Below are positions 26,479 through 34,353 of a stretch of DNA of 42,476 nt, piece after piece. The translations under genes and the position numbers were made by a program. The notes beneath the pieces were generated by a model. The model did not search any database. It was not told the DNA's origin and saw only the letters and a list, made by a program, of their open reading frames with translations. Source of the DNA: an uncultured Eubacteriales bacterium (GTDB taxonomy: Bacteria; Bacillota; Clostridia; Peptostreptococcales; Anaerovoracaceae); the NCBI GenBank assembly GCA_902786815.1, contig CADADV010000017.1, positions 1 to 42,476 on the forward strand, written 5' to 3'. The first letter of the stretch is position 1. Each line of letters opens with the position of its first letter.

Positions 26479-27171
26479 CTAAAATAGATCGATATGGGCT
26501 GCGATAATGCACCAGATGGGCGGGACCAGAAGAGCCGGCAGGAAATTGACTGTCCTGCAGTCCTTCAGTCCCAGGATGCCGATGCCGGACATTGCGATGA
26601 GGAAACCCCCGACGATGCTCAGCTCGCACATCATGGTGTCTGTGATGAAATTGCCAAGCAGCAGCGTCAGGCCGTAGATGCCCCCCTGCCAGCAGAAGAG
26701 TATCGCTGCGGCAAGGCACATGCCGACGCCGTAGGTGGAGGCCAGCACCATTGCAGTCACCAGATCCAGGGTCGCATTCGTAAACAGGAAGGTGTGATCC
26801 TGATAGAGGGCGCTCTGCACCGGTCCCAGGATCGAGAGCGTGCCGATACAGAACAGCAGGCATCCTGTGACGATGCCCTCGCCAAGCCTGACGTCGCCTT
26901 TGCCCTTTTTCTGCGTAACGCTGTCGACCCGGTCCTGCAGTTTCAGGATCGTGCCGACTGCACCTCCGAATGCCAGACTGAATATAAACAGAACCGGATA
27001 CTGGCTGTTCGGCATATTCTGCACGACGGCGTTGATGCCCAGTCCGAACGCCGCCATGCCCATGGCGATGAACAGAGCTTCATTGACCCTGTCGCTCATG
27101 ATTTTCTTGAACAATCCGCCGATCAGGCTGCCGACGATGATCGTTCCTACGTTTACGAAAGTACCTATCAT
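26479..27171 (-). CDS. DUF554 family membrane protein
   Basis: A 230-residue protein with about seven hydrophobic segments and the typical N-terminus MIGTFVNVGTIIVGSLIGGLF. The start at 27171 is chosen by family similarity and an AGAGG site; longer readings add unrelated residues. The segment KGDVRLGEGIVTGCLLFCIGTLSILGPVQS is characteristic. Function is unknown; transport has been suggested for the family. It starts 17 bases after the YkvI-type gene and is likely co-transcribed. Confidence 0.9.
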   Translation of the reverse strand: MIGTFVNVGTIIVGSLIGGLFKKIMSDRVNEALFIAMGMAAFGLGINAVVQNMPNSQYPVLFIFSLAFGGAVGTILKLQDRVDSVTQKKGKGDVRLGEGIVTGCLLFCIGTLSILGPVQSALYQDHTFLFTNATLDLVTAMVLASTYGVGMCLAAAILFCWQGGIYGLTLLLGNFITDTMMCELSIVGGFLIAMSGIGILGLKDCRTVNFLPALLVPPIWCIIAAHIDLF

Positions 27172-27188
27172 TTTATACCTCTGATATG

Positions 27189-28289
27189 TTAATGCTTTTG
27201 CATGAATGTTCTGATGCGTTTCGCGATAACGAAACCCGCGAATACGAGCCCCACATATCCCAATATCGTATATACTGTCCCGACAAGCTCCGCGAAGGGC
27301 AGCAATCCCAATAGAAACGCTGCGACGCACGTACAGGCAGCGAAGAGATAGCTTTTGCCTGTGCCCTGTTTCACGAATTTCTCACTGACCGTCCACAGCA
27401 TAGCGCTGCAGGATGAGAATATGCCCATGATAAGGATGATGCTGAACACCGCTCCAAGCGAGTATGAGATCTTCCTCGTCAGATACAGCGTCGGCACATC
27501 CTGCAGGGCTGTCTGCCCGATATCTGTCAGCATCGCGCAGTTCATGAGCAGGATCGCTGCCATCAGAGCCGCCGTGCCGATGACGGCGCCCCATACGGCT
27601 TCCTTTACAGTATGCGCAGTGCTTCCCAGCGCTGTGTAGTATTTGGAACCGCCGCTCAGGTTATAGGATATGTATAACAGTCCTGAGAGCCAGGGAAACG
27701 GCACCGGCTGCCGCGCCTGCATCTCATCAGGATAATCATTTACAAAGGCAAGTCCGTCCCAGTCTCTGATCAGCGTCACAACGCCTACAAAAACCGTAAA
27801 CGCGATGATCGTGGGGCCAATAAAGGAAACGACCTTCACGAAGCGCTGAAATCCTGCGATATACGCGATCAGCGCTGCTGCTGCCATGATCAGAGCCCCC
27901 ACGAAATGATTGATCCCATAGTATTCGTGCAGGGTCGCACCGGATCCCGAAATGAGGATGACCATGCCTGCGAACATGCTCGCCGGCAGGAACCAGTCAT
28001 AAAAGGTCCCGATCGTCCTGCCGCAGAAGTACTGAAAGTGGCTCGGCTGGGTAAGTCCTGCCTTTGCATCACGGGCGTTCTCAAAGCCTGCCTGCAGGAT
28101 CATCGGACCGATCAGAAGAAAGCCGATCAGATTCATTCCAAGCAGGGCGATGCTCGCGTATCCGTAGCTGGTGAAAAACTGCAAGATCTCCTGCCCTGTA
28201 GCGAATCCCGATCCCATGACCCACGCCACATAAGCGCCTGCGATCCTGATCACTGTTATCCAATTGTTCTGCCGCTCTTCCGTATCGAT
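27189..28289 (-). CDS. YkvI-family membrane transporter, probable AUC start
   Basis: An 11- to 12-helix membrane protein related to the APC/Nramp-like transporter fold, with AWVMGSGFATGQEILQFF near the N-terminus. The substrate is unknown. The first ordinary start, GTG at 28253, has no ribosome binding site and would remove the NNWITV segment that family members have before RIAGAY. Upstream, AGGAGG followed by 6 bases leads to an in-frame ATC at 28289, with no ATG, GTG or TTG between it and the in-frame stop further up. I therefore annotate ATC, giving 366 residues. GTG would give 354. Confidence 0.75.
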   Translation of the reverse strand: MDTEERQNNWITVIRIAGAYVAWVMGSGFATGQEILQFFTSYGYASIALLGMNLIGFLLIGPMILQAGFENARDAKAGLTQPSHFQYFCGRTIGTFYDWFLPASMFAGMVILISGSGATLHEYYGINHFVGALIMAAAALIAYIAGFQRFVKVVSFIGPTIIAFTVFVGVVTLIRDWDGLAFVNDYPDEMQARQPVPFPWLSGLLYISYNLSGGSKYYTALGSTAHTVKEAVWGAVIGTAALMAAILLMNCAMLTDIGQTALQDVPTLYLTRKISYSLGAVFSIILIMGIFSSCSAMLWTVSEKFVKQGTGKSYLFAACTCVAAFLLGLLPFAELVGTVYTILGYVGLVFAGFVIAKRIRTFMQKH

Positions 28290-28336
28290 GGTCCCCCTCC
28301 TGCTGTCTTTGTGCTATAGTATTCACATACGGTTCG

Positions 28337-28366
28337 ATAATACCATACCGCCGCGCGCCCTTTCAA
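28337..28366 (-). promoter_or_regulatory. Promoter of the YkvI-type gene
   Basis: On the minus strand TTGAAA (28361-28366), an 18-base spacer and TATTAT (28337-28342). The transcript would begin near 28330, about 40 bases before the proposed ATC start, so that start would be included. Confidence 0.5.
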
Positions 28367-28407
28367 GAGAACACAATACAACTTCGATGACTTCATGCAA
28401 AAACATG

Positions 28408-28437
28408 TTGACAAACACTGACTTCCGCGTGTATACT
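28408..28437 (+). promoter_or_regulatory. Promoter of rpmF
   Basis: TTGACA (28408-28413), an 18-base spacer and TATACT (28432-28437), near consensus for sigma-A. It gives an rpmF leader of about 138 bases, long for a 59-codon gene. The leader holds a CCGATGCCATTCGG hairpin. Confidence 0.7.
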
Positions 28438-28580
28438 CTCAATGTTGCGACATACGGGTCTTCGTGTGTCATAAAACAAGGAAACCAACGGAAATCCTAA
28501 AAGAAACATCAATGGAAATTCAGTCGCCGATGCCATTCGGCGGAGGCGTGCTTATAACCAGGCACGAAGGAGGTGTAAAC

Positions 28581-28760
28581 ATGGCAGTACCTAAGAGAAG
28601 AACTTCAAAAGCAGTTACGCATCAGAGAAAGGCAGCTAACATGAAGAAGAAGGCTCCTGGCATTTCGATCTGTCCGCAGTGCCACGAACCAAAGCTTCCG
28701 CACAGAGTTTGCCCGAACTGCAACTACTATGATGGTAAGGACATCATGGGCGAAGCATAA
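28581..28760 (+). CDS. rpmF: Ribosomal protein L32 (zinc-binding form)
   Basis: A 59-residue protein of the large ribosomal subunit. It begins [17 protein letters not shown] as expected and has the zinc ribbon [17 protein letters not shown] with four cysteines. The start is fixed by AGGAGG 8 bases upstream. It stands alone on the plus strand between two minus-strand genes; the DUF177 (YceD) gene that often precedes rpmF is absent here. Confidence 0.97.
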   Translation: MAVPKRRTSKAVTHQRKAANMKKKAPGISICPQCHEPKLPHRVCPNCNYYDGKDIMGEA

Positions 28761-28786
28761 ACAAATGCATCAAAACAAGAAACATT

Positions 28787-28814
28787 AAAAAGAGCACCGT
28801 TCGGTGCTCTTTTG
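28787..28814. terminator. Bidirectional terminator between rpmF and asd
   Basis: AAAAGAGCACC and GGTGCTCTTTT pair around a GTTC loop, with T runs in both directions. It serves rpmF on the plus strand and asd on the minus strand. Confidence 0.9.
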
Positions 28815-28837
28815 TTATGCGTGATGATCTGTGCGGT

Positions 28838-29845
28838 TTAGTCCGGCAGCTGCTCGAGAAGCTTTTCTGCGATCTGGACGGCGTTTGTGGCTGCGCCCTT
28901 GCGGATGTTGTCCGCAACGACCCAGATGTTGATGCCGTTTTCCACGGAGAAGTCTCTTCTGATTCTGCCGACATAGACTTCGTCTGTTCCTGCTGCGTCA
29001 AGAGCCAGCGGATAGACGTTGTTTTCTACATCGTCCTGGACGATCAGTCCCGGGAAGTTTCTGAAGCACTCTACGACATCTTCGAGTTCGAACGGCTTTT
29101 CCAGTTCGATGTTGATGGACTCGCTGTGGGAATCGAATACCGGAACGCGGACCGTGGTTGCCGTGACTTTGATATCGTCATCGTGCAGGATCTTGTGCGT
29201 CTCGTTGATCATCTTCATTTCTTCCTTGGTGTATCCGTTCTCTGTGAACACATCGATATGCGGCAGGCAGTTTCCTGCGATCGGGTGCGCGTAAGCCTGC
29301 AGCTCTTCGTCATTTCCTGCAAGGCCGTTCTTCAGGTCGTTGATGCCTTTGACGCCAGAGCCGGATACAGCCTGATAGGTCGAGTAAACGACTCTCTTGA
29401 TTCCGTATTTGTCCTGCAGCGGTTTCAGAGCGACCATGGCCTGGATCGTGGAGCAGTTCGGATTGGCGATGATGCCTTTGTTCCATGCGATATCTTCCGG
29501 ATTGACTTCCGGCACGACGAGAGGAACGTCATCATACATTCTCCACTGGCTGCTGTTGTCGACAACAGTCACGCCGTGCTCTGCTGCGATCGGAGCGAAT
29601 TTGGCGCTTGTGCTGCCGCCTGCTGAGAAGAGCGCGATATCGATCGGTTTATCAAATGAGTGTTCGGTCAGTTCTTCAACGGTGTATTCCTTGCCCTTGA
29701 ATGTGAGTGTCTTGCCGGCTGATTTGGCAGACGCCATCAAATAGATGTTCTCAAATGGGAAATCTCTTTCTTCAAGCACTTTCAGAAACGTCGATCCAAC
29801 GACGCCCGTTGCTCCTACTACTGCGATGTTTGGTTTTCTTTTCAT
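28838..29845 (-). CDS. asd: Aspartate-semialdehyde dehydrogenase
   Basis: The enzyme reduces aspartyl phosphate to aspartate semialdehyde with NADPH, feeding lysine, diaminopimelate, threonine and methionine. The 335-residue protein has the NADP loop GATGVVGSTF (11-20) and catalytic Cys131 in NPNCSTIQ; the catalytic His lies near 244 in VRVPVFDSHSE. The operon is one gene with a consensus promoter. Together with metA/metY 5 kb away it supports homoserine-derived methionine synthesis, although homoserine dehydrogenase is not in the window. Confidence 0.95.
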   Translation of the reverse strand: MKRKPNIAVVGATGVVGSTFLKVLEERDFPFENIYLMASAKSAGKTLTFKGKEYTVEELTEHSFDKPIDIALFSAGGSTSAKFAPIAAEHGVTVVDNSSQWRMYDDVPLVVPEVNPEDIAWNKGIIANPNCSTIQAMVALKPLQDKYGIKRVVYSTYQAVSGSGVKGINDLKNGLAGNDEELQAYAHPIAGNCLPHIDVFTENGYTKEEMKMINETHKILHDDDIKVTATTVRVPVFDSHSESINIELEKPFELEDVVECFRNFPGLIVQDDVENNVYPLALDAAGTDEVYVGRIRRDFSVENGINIWVVADNIRKGAATNAVQIAEKLLEQLPD

Positions 29846-29883
29846 TTCTACTGACCTCCTGTGAAAATAAATATACGCTATGG

Positions 29884-29912
29884 ATTATACAACCAGACTC
29901 TCCCTATGTCAA
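29884..29912 (-). promoter_or_regulatory. Perfect sigma-A promoter of asd
   Basis: On the minus strand TTGACA (29907-29912), exactly 17 bases, TATAAT (29884-29889). All twelve positions match consensus. The leader is about 30 bases with an AGGAGG site and leaves no room for a riboswitch, so constitutive expression is likely. Confidence 0.85.
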
Positions 29913-29922
29913 AGACAAACTA

Positions 29923-29966
29923 AAACGCCGGATCCATAACCCGAAAGGCTTTGGTGTCCGGCGTTT
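29923..29966 (-). terminator. Terminator after ackA
   Basis: AAACGCCGGA (29923-29932) and TCCGGCGTTT (29957-29966) form a perfect 10-base-pair stem with a 24-base loop. On the minus strand it is followed by TTTTAG. It lies 50 bases past the ackA stop. Confidence 0.65.
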
Positions 29967-30015
29967 CACTTACATGAATGTGATCTCTTGAATGGGATCT
30001 ATTGGCTATGATCTG

Positions 30016-31221
30016 CTATTTGATCTTTCCTGTTACGATGCCGAGGGTGTCTCTGGCGATCATCAGTTCCTCATTGGTTGGGATGAGGATCAGCTTGACG
30101 CGTGAGTCGTCTCTGGAGATGATGGTCTCCTTACCTCTGATTCTGTTCTTGACAACGTCCAGCTTGATGCCCAGGTTGCCCAGATCGTTGCAGATGATGT
30201 CTCTCATGCCGATATCATTTTCGCCGACGCCCGCTGTGAATACGATCGCGTCGCAGCCGTTCATCTCAGCGATGTAAGCGCCGATGTAGAATCTTACTTT
30301 GTGCGCGAAGACTTTCAGTGCCAGCAGCGCTCTTTCATTTCCCTGCTCAGCAGCAGCTTCCAGGTCTCTGAAGTCGCTGGATACGCCGGAGATGCCCAGT
30401 ACGCCTGACTTCTTGTTCAGGATCTCATTGGCAACACCCTGATCCAGATGTTCGCACTCTCTCATGTAGGTTACGATCGCCGGGTCGATATCGCCGGATC
30501 TGGTTCCCATGACGAGTCCTTCCAGCGGTGTGAAGCCCATGGATGTGTCGATGCACTTGCCTCTCTTGATGGCGGATACGGATGCACCGTTGCCCAGGTG
30601 GCAGGTGATCAGCTTCAGGTCATCCAGATTGACGTTCAGGATGTCAGCAGCTCTCTCAGCAACATACTTGTGGGATGTTCCGTGGAATCCGTATCTTCTG
30701 ATGCCGTGCTTTGTGTAGAACTCATACGGAATCGCGTATATATAGGATTCAGGAGGCATGGTCTGGTGGAACGCAGTATCGAATACGCCGACCATCGGAG
30801 TATCCGGCATCAGTTCCTGGCAGGCTGCGATACCAAGAAGGTTTGGCGGGTTGTGCAGCGGAGCCAGCGGTGTACACTCTTCCAGAGCTTTGATGACTTC
30901 GTCAGTGATGAGAACGGATCTCGCGAACTTCTCGCCTGCGTGTACGACTCTGTGGCCGACTGCGCCTATCTCGCTCATGTCTTTGACGACACCGTGTTCA
31001 GGATCCTGGATCGCATCGAGTACGTGTCCGATCGCGTCTTTGTGGTTTTCCATCGGAACTTCCAGTTTGAACTTATCCATTCCTGTCTTCTCGTGAGTGA
31101 TCACGGAACCGTCCATGCCGATTCTCTCAACGAGACCCTTGCATTCCAATGTTTCATTCTGCATATCAAGTACCTGATACTTCAGTGATGAGCTTCCGCA
31201 GTTGATAACTAATACTTTCAT
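30016..31221 (-). CDS. ackA: Acetate kinase
   Basis: AckA transfers phosphate from acetyl phosphate to ADP, yielding ATP and acetate. From the start at 31221 it has 401 residues, the normal length, beginning [16 protein letters not shown] with the ASKHA Asn and Ser. CHLGNGASV and [14 protein letters not shown] are the nucleotide and hinge motifs. The reading frame extends 43 codons further upstream but those residues are unlike AckA and AGGAGG lies just before 31221. Phosphotransacetylase, its usual neighbour, is not in the window. Confidence 0.96.
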   Translation of the reverse strand: MKVLVINCGSSSLKYQVLDMQNETLECKGLVERIGMDGSVITHEKTGMDKFKLEVPMENHKDAIGHVLDAIQDPEHGVVKDMSEIGAVGHRVVHAGEKFARSVLITDEVIKALEECTPLAPLHNPPNLLGIAACQELMPDTPMVGVFDTAFHQTMPPESYIYAIPYEFYTKHGIRRYGFHGTSHKYVAERAADILNVNLDDLKLITCHLGNGASVSAIKRGKCIDTSMGFTPLEGLVMGTRSGDIDPAIVTYMRECEHLDQGVANEILNKKSGVLGISGVSSDFRDLEAAAEQGNERALLALKVFAHKVRFYIGAYIAEMNGCDAIVFTAGVGENDIGMRDIICNDLGNLGIKLDVVKNRIRGKETIISRDDSRVKLILIPTNEELMIARDTLGIVTGKIK

Positions 31222-31288
31222 TATGGGTTTCCTCCTGTAATCGTTATTATGACTATCTCCTTGATGCATGCGCACATACACACATGAT

Positions 31289-31294
31289 ATTATA
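31289..31294 (-). promoter_or_regulatory. -10 box of ackA
   Basis: Minus-strand TGTTATAAT is an extended -10 element. A TTGCGC lies 19 bases upstream within the loop of the preceding terminator. The leader would be about 60 bases. Confidence 0.45.
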
Positions 31295-31297
31295 ACA

Positions 31298-31346
31298 TAA
31301 AAAGCCCTATGCTGCGCAACTTTTGTCCGCAATATAGGGCATTTTT
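31298..31346 (-). terminator. Terminator after tmcAL
   Basis: On the minus strand GCCCTAT (31334-31340) pairs with ATAGGGC around a long loop and ends in TTTTT. It starts 12 bases past the tmcAL stop. The loop overlaps the ackA -35 region. Confidence 0.7.
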
Positions 31347-31358
31347 GCATAACTGTTT

Positions 31359-32558
31359 TTATTTCTCAATATAGGACCGTCTCACCCGGTCAGAAGCGCT
31401 GTAAAGGTCCTGTCCGCAGAGGAGATGATACAAGTCTGCCGCCCGTTCGTCCAGACGGAGCAGTTCTGCAGATCCCGGATCCAGATCGTCTTCTTCCTTG
31501 TTGATGTTCGTAATGATCCTGAATCCGTCATCCCCAAGCTCCCGCATGTACGCCCGGCCTCGTTTTCCTGCCGCCAGGAGCCTCCCTGCTGCCGGTTTCC
31601 GCGATGTGCAACGGTCGATTTCCTCCCAGCCTGCGCCGGCCAGAATATGGGTAAGCGCACGCCGCACCGTGGCGCCGGTATAACGTTTGGATGTGAGGGA
31701 TGAAATCAGTTCATGAAGATCCGATGCTCTCCTCGTTTCTCGGATGATACTGTGCTCCATTCCTTCCCCGACACCGTACATGCTCCGGATCTCCTCCGGA
31801 CCGCATCGGAGCACGATGCCCTTCAGCATCTGCAGATACCTCTCCTCCATGAGTTTCACATCTGCAAAATCAGGACTGCCGGGAATGAACCGGCTTACAT
31901 TATTCCCATCCCGGATCATCTTCCGCAGCGCACCCGCACCGGCAAAGCCCGTTTCTTCGGACGCATCTGTGTATCCGCTGCCGCGGCGTTTCACAGGAAG
32001 ATCCTGTAGGTCCGTTCCTTCCTCCCGCAGCATCAGGATCCGTTTCAGATACTCTAAAGCCAGAATGTTGTTCGGCTCATGCAAAAGCACCGCAGCTTCT
32101 TCTCCGCAAGCCTGTGCGACAGCGAGCTCGTATGCCTTTGCACTTGAGTGGCCGTCTTTCATAAGCGAAGCTCTGGCTGCCTCGATCGTCCCGGCTTCAG
32201 AGAGAAGCGTTCGGGCAAGCGTACGCAAAAGCAAAGGATCTTCTGCTTCACAGCCAAAGGAAATGCTGTCCGCTCCCAGTGCAGCCAGCATATCCACGGC
32301 GCCTGAGGCGAACACTGAAGCCTTGCTGCACGCAAAGGCAAAGGGAAGTTCGATGACAAGGTCGACTGCGCCGCTCATGACAGCGGCCCGGGCGCGCTCC
32401 CATTTCCCGCATACGGCCATCTCCCCTCTCTGCGTGAAATCGCCGCTCATGACAGCGATCACGCAGTCAGCGCCGGACATCTGCCTGGCTGTTTCTGCGT
32501 GATAAACATGCCCGTTGTGAAACGGATTGTATTCTGCTGTGATCCCTACTGCTTTCAT
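31359..32558 (-). CDS. tmcAL: tRNA(Met) cytidine acetate ligase (TmcAL/YlbM)
   Basis: The enzyme activates acetate with ATP and acetylates the wobble cytidine of elongator tRNA-Met to ac4C. The 399-residue protein has the nucleotidyltransferase HxGH motif ([13 protein letters not shown], residues 9-21), [11 protein letters not shown] and the family segment [24 protein letters not shown]. Its N-terminus is unambiguous, yet no Shine-Dalgarno sequence precedes the ATG, and a 10-base-pair hairpin ends about 13 bases upstream. The neighbours coaD, rsmD and ackA are the usual ones in Clostridia. Confidence 0.93.
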   Translation of the reverse strand: MKAVGITAEYNPFHNGHVYHAETARQMSGADCVIAVMSGDFTQRGEMAVCGKWERARAAVMSGAVDLVIELPFAFACSKASVFASGAVDMLAALGADSISFGCEAEDPLLLRTLARTLLSEAGTIEAARASLMKDGHSSAKAYELAVAQACGEEAAVLLHEPNNILALEYLKRILMLREEGTDLQDLPVKRRGSGYTDASEETGFAGAGALRKMIRDGNNVSRFIPGSPDFADVKLMEERYLQMLKGIVLRCGPEEIRSMYGVGEGMEHSIIRETRRASDLHELISSLTSKRYTGATVRRALTHILAGAGWEEIDRCTSRKPAAGRLLAAGKRGRAYMRELGDDGFRIITNINKEEDDLDPGSAELLRLDERAADLYHLLCGQDLYSASDRVRRSYIEK

Positions 32559-32563
32559 AATAC

Positions 32564-32600
32564 AAAAACAAATGTGTCAGAGTTATGCCCCTGACACATT
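32564..32600 (-). terminator. Terminator after the coiled-coil gene
   Basis: AATGTGTCAG (32571-32580) and CTGACACATT (32591-32600) form a perfect 10-base-pair stem, followed on the minus strand by TGTTTTTG. It ends just before the tmcAL start. Confidence 0.7.
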
Positions 32601-32618
32601 CCGATTATTTCCGTTCTG

Positions 32619-33224
32619 TTACTCCTCGTCTTCACCCTGCGGTTCCATTGGCTCCATGCCCATATCAGGGAGCGGCTTCTGAGAATACTCCGGCTGGCTT
32701 TCTGCACTGATTTGTGCCTTGTACGCCATCTCCTGGAGCTCTCCTCTGTTGGCTGCCAGTGCCGTATTGATTTCCTCAAATGCCTTCTCGATGCTGCTGA
32801 ACATCTCACCGAAGTAAATGGAGTTCAGATGCTCCATCTTGCCCTGGAAGTTGTAGAGGATCCCGTCGAGATACTCATAGGTGCTGACCTTGAGCTGCTT
32901 GGCTGTTTCTTCGGTAACGCTGATGAGCTCATCTGCTCTCATCTTTGACTTGACAGTGATGTCATTGTTCTCGACCAGAGCATCTGCCTGCTTCTTGGCG
33001 TCCTCGATCACTGACTCGTACTGGTTCTTAGCCTCTGCGATGATCCTCTCACGCTCGTTCTTGATCCACTGCGCCTGCTGGATCTCGTCAGGAAGCTCTG
33101 ATCTGATTTCCCGTACGATCTCAAGAAGTTCCTCCGAGTCGATCATGATCTTACCTGTCAGCGGAAAACCTGCCGCTGTATCCACTATTTCTTCGATTTC
33201 TTCCAGTAATTCTAAAACTCTCAT
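32619..33224 (-). CDS. Coiled-coil protein of unknown function next to coaD
   Basis: A 201-residue protein. Residues about 55-110 form a likely coiled coil (QQAQWIKNERERIIAEAKNQYESVIEDAKKQADAL) resembling F/V-type ATPase stalk subunits, and homologues are sometimes named ATPase, but no catalytic motif is present. The N-terminus MRVLELLEEIEEIVDTAAGFPLTGK and the acidic, Pro- and Met-rich tail are typical of a conserved clostridial family found beside coaD. A structural or division-linked role is only a guess. AGGAGG precedes the start; coaD lies 23 bases upstream. Confidence 0.8.
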   Translation of the reverse strand: MRVLELLEEIEEIVDTAAGFPLTGKIMIDSEELLEIVREIRSELPDEIQQAQWIKNERERIIAEAKNQYESVIEDAKKQADALVENNDITVKSKMRADELISVTEETAKQLKVSTYEYLDGILYNFQGKMEHLNSIYFGEMFSSIEKAFEEINTALAANRGELQEMAYKAQISAESQPEYSQKPLPDMGMEPMEPQGEDEE

Positions 33225-33247
33225 TCTCGTCCTCCTGACAAAAAGTT

Positions 33248-33721
33248 TTATTTGATCATTCTTTTAAGTATTTCATCCGGCACGAGTCCGTTGATGTCTC
33301 CCCCAAGCGTGAACACTTCCTTGACAACGCTTGAGCTGATGTATGAGTACTTGGGATCTGTCATCAGAAACACGGTCTCAACAGAATCATTGAACAGCCT
33401 GTCGTTCATATGCGCCATCTGGATCTCATAATCGAAGTCCGTCGTCGACCGGAGCCCTCTGACGACCACATTGAAACCGTTGCTGTTGACATAATCAGCC
33501 AAAAGTCCGGAGAAATGATCTACGCTGACATTATCGAAGTCTTTCAAGGTCTCCCTGAGCATATCCTCCCTCTCCTCAAGAGTGAACATGGACTTCTTTG
33601 ACGGGTTGCCGATAACGCCGATGACCAGTTCGTCATACAGTTTCGCCGCCCTTGAGATGATGTCCATGTGCCCCATGGTCGGCGGATCGAAAGAACCCGA
33701 ATATAACGCCTTTGTTTTCAT
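33248..33721 (-). CDS. coaD: Pantetheine-phosphate adenylyltransferase
   Basis: CoaD transfers AMP from ATP to 4'-phosphopantetheine, the penultimate step of CoA synthesis. The protein has 157 residues. GSFDPPTMGHMDI holds the T/HxGH nucleotidyltransferase motif, RGLRSTTDFDYE binds substrate, and YSYISSSVVKEV near the C-terminus completes the site. The start at 33721 has GGAGG upstream; a longer frame adds 12 unrelated residues. It follows rsmD, the standard pairing. Confidence 0.96.
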   Translation of the reverse strand: MKTKALYSGSFDPPTMGHMDIISRAAKLYDELVIGVIGNPSKKSMFTLEEREDMLRETLKDFDNVSVDHFSGLLADYVNSNGFNVVVRGLRSTTDFDYEIQMAHMNDRLFNDSVETVFLMTDPKYSYISSSVVKEVFTLGGDINGLVPDEILKRMIK

Positions 33722-33776
33722 AGAATTCCTCCCGCAACTTCTAGAAAATTCTAACACAGTTTATTTTATAACGCAA

Positions 33777-34343
33777 CTACATATTGTTGTAAATCGACAG
33801 CTTCACCACACCATATCGTCTTTCTTTGGTTCTGGTGAATCCGTAGAGCTCATCCGGCATTTCGATCTGTTTTCTGTGCTCTGCGACGATGATTCCGCCG
33901 GGGGCCAGAACGCCGCCTTCCGCGATCAGACGGAAGACCTCTTCCAGAAAACCTGCGTCATAGGGCGGATCCAGCAGAATGATGTCAAAAGGCTCTTCCC
34001 GCCCGTCTTCGATCCTGCCGGCGAGGCTTTTGAGCACTTTGCTGTAATCACCTGCCGCGATTCTCATCTCCTCTTCTACCTTGCAGTGGTCCAGATTCTG
34101 TTTGACCAGATTCAGGCTTTTGCGCGACGCGTCTGCGAATAGACAATAGGACGCGCCCCGGCTCAGGGCTTCGATTCCGAGACCTCCCGAACCGGCGAAC
34201 AGATCCAGCACACGCGCATCGTAGATATCATTTGTCAGAATGCTGAAACAAGCCTCCTTGACTTTGTCCGTCGTAGGCCGCACGCTGCTGTCTTCCGGTG
34301 AAAACAGCTTCCTGCCTTTGTATTTTCCTGCTATGACTCTCAT
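33777..34343 (-). CDS. rsmD: 16S rRNA (guanine-966-N2)-methyltransferase
   Basis: RsmD methylates G966 of 16S rRNA in the P-site region. The 188-residue protein begins MRVIAGKYKGRKL, has the SAM-binding motif DLFAGSGGLGIEALSRGA (about residues 47-64) and the catalytic LDPPY motif (the usual NPPY position, about 124-128). It starts 10 bases after recG and precedes coaD, the typical order in Bacillota. Confidence 0.95.
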   Translation of the reverse strand: MRVIAGKYKGRKLFSPEDSSVRPTTDKVKEACFSILTNDIYDARVLDLFAGSGGLGIEALSRGASYCLFADASRKSLNLVKQNLDHCKVEEEMRIAAGDYSKVLKSLAGRIEDGREEPFDIILLDPPYDAGFLEEVFRLIAEGGVLAPGGIIVAEHRKQIEMPDELYGFTRTKERRYGVVKLSIYNNM

Positions 34344-34353
34344 AATCTTTCTC

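Noticed and set aside
27172-27330. 53-residue extension of the DUF554 protein
   Set aside because: It overlaps the end of the YkvI-type gene and does not resemble the family; MIGTFVNVG is the family start.
28464-28580. 39-residue extension upstream of L32
   Set aside because: L32 proteins begin at AVPKRR, and AGGAGG is placed for the ATG at 28581; the upstream part is leader RNA.
31222-31350. 43-residue N-terminal extension of AckA
   Set aside because: The residues are unlike any AckA, and a strong AGGAGG lies directly before the internal ATG at 31221.
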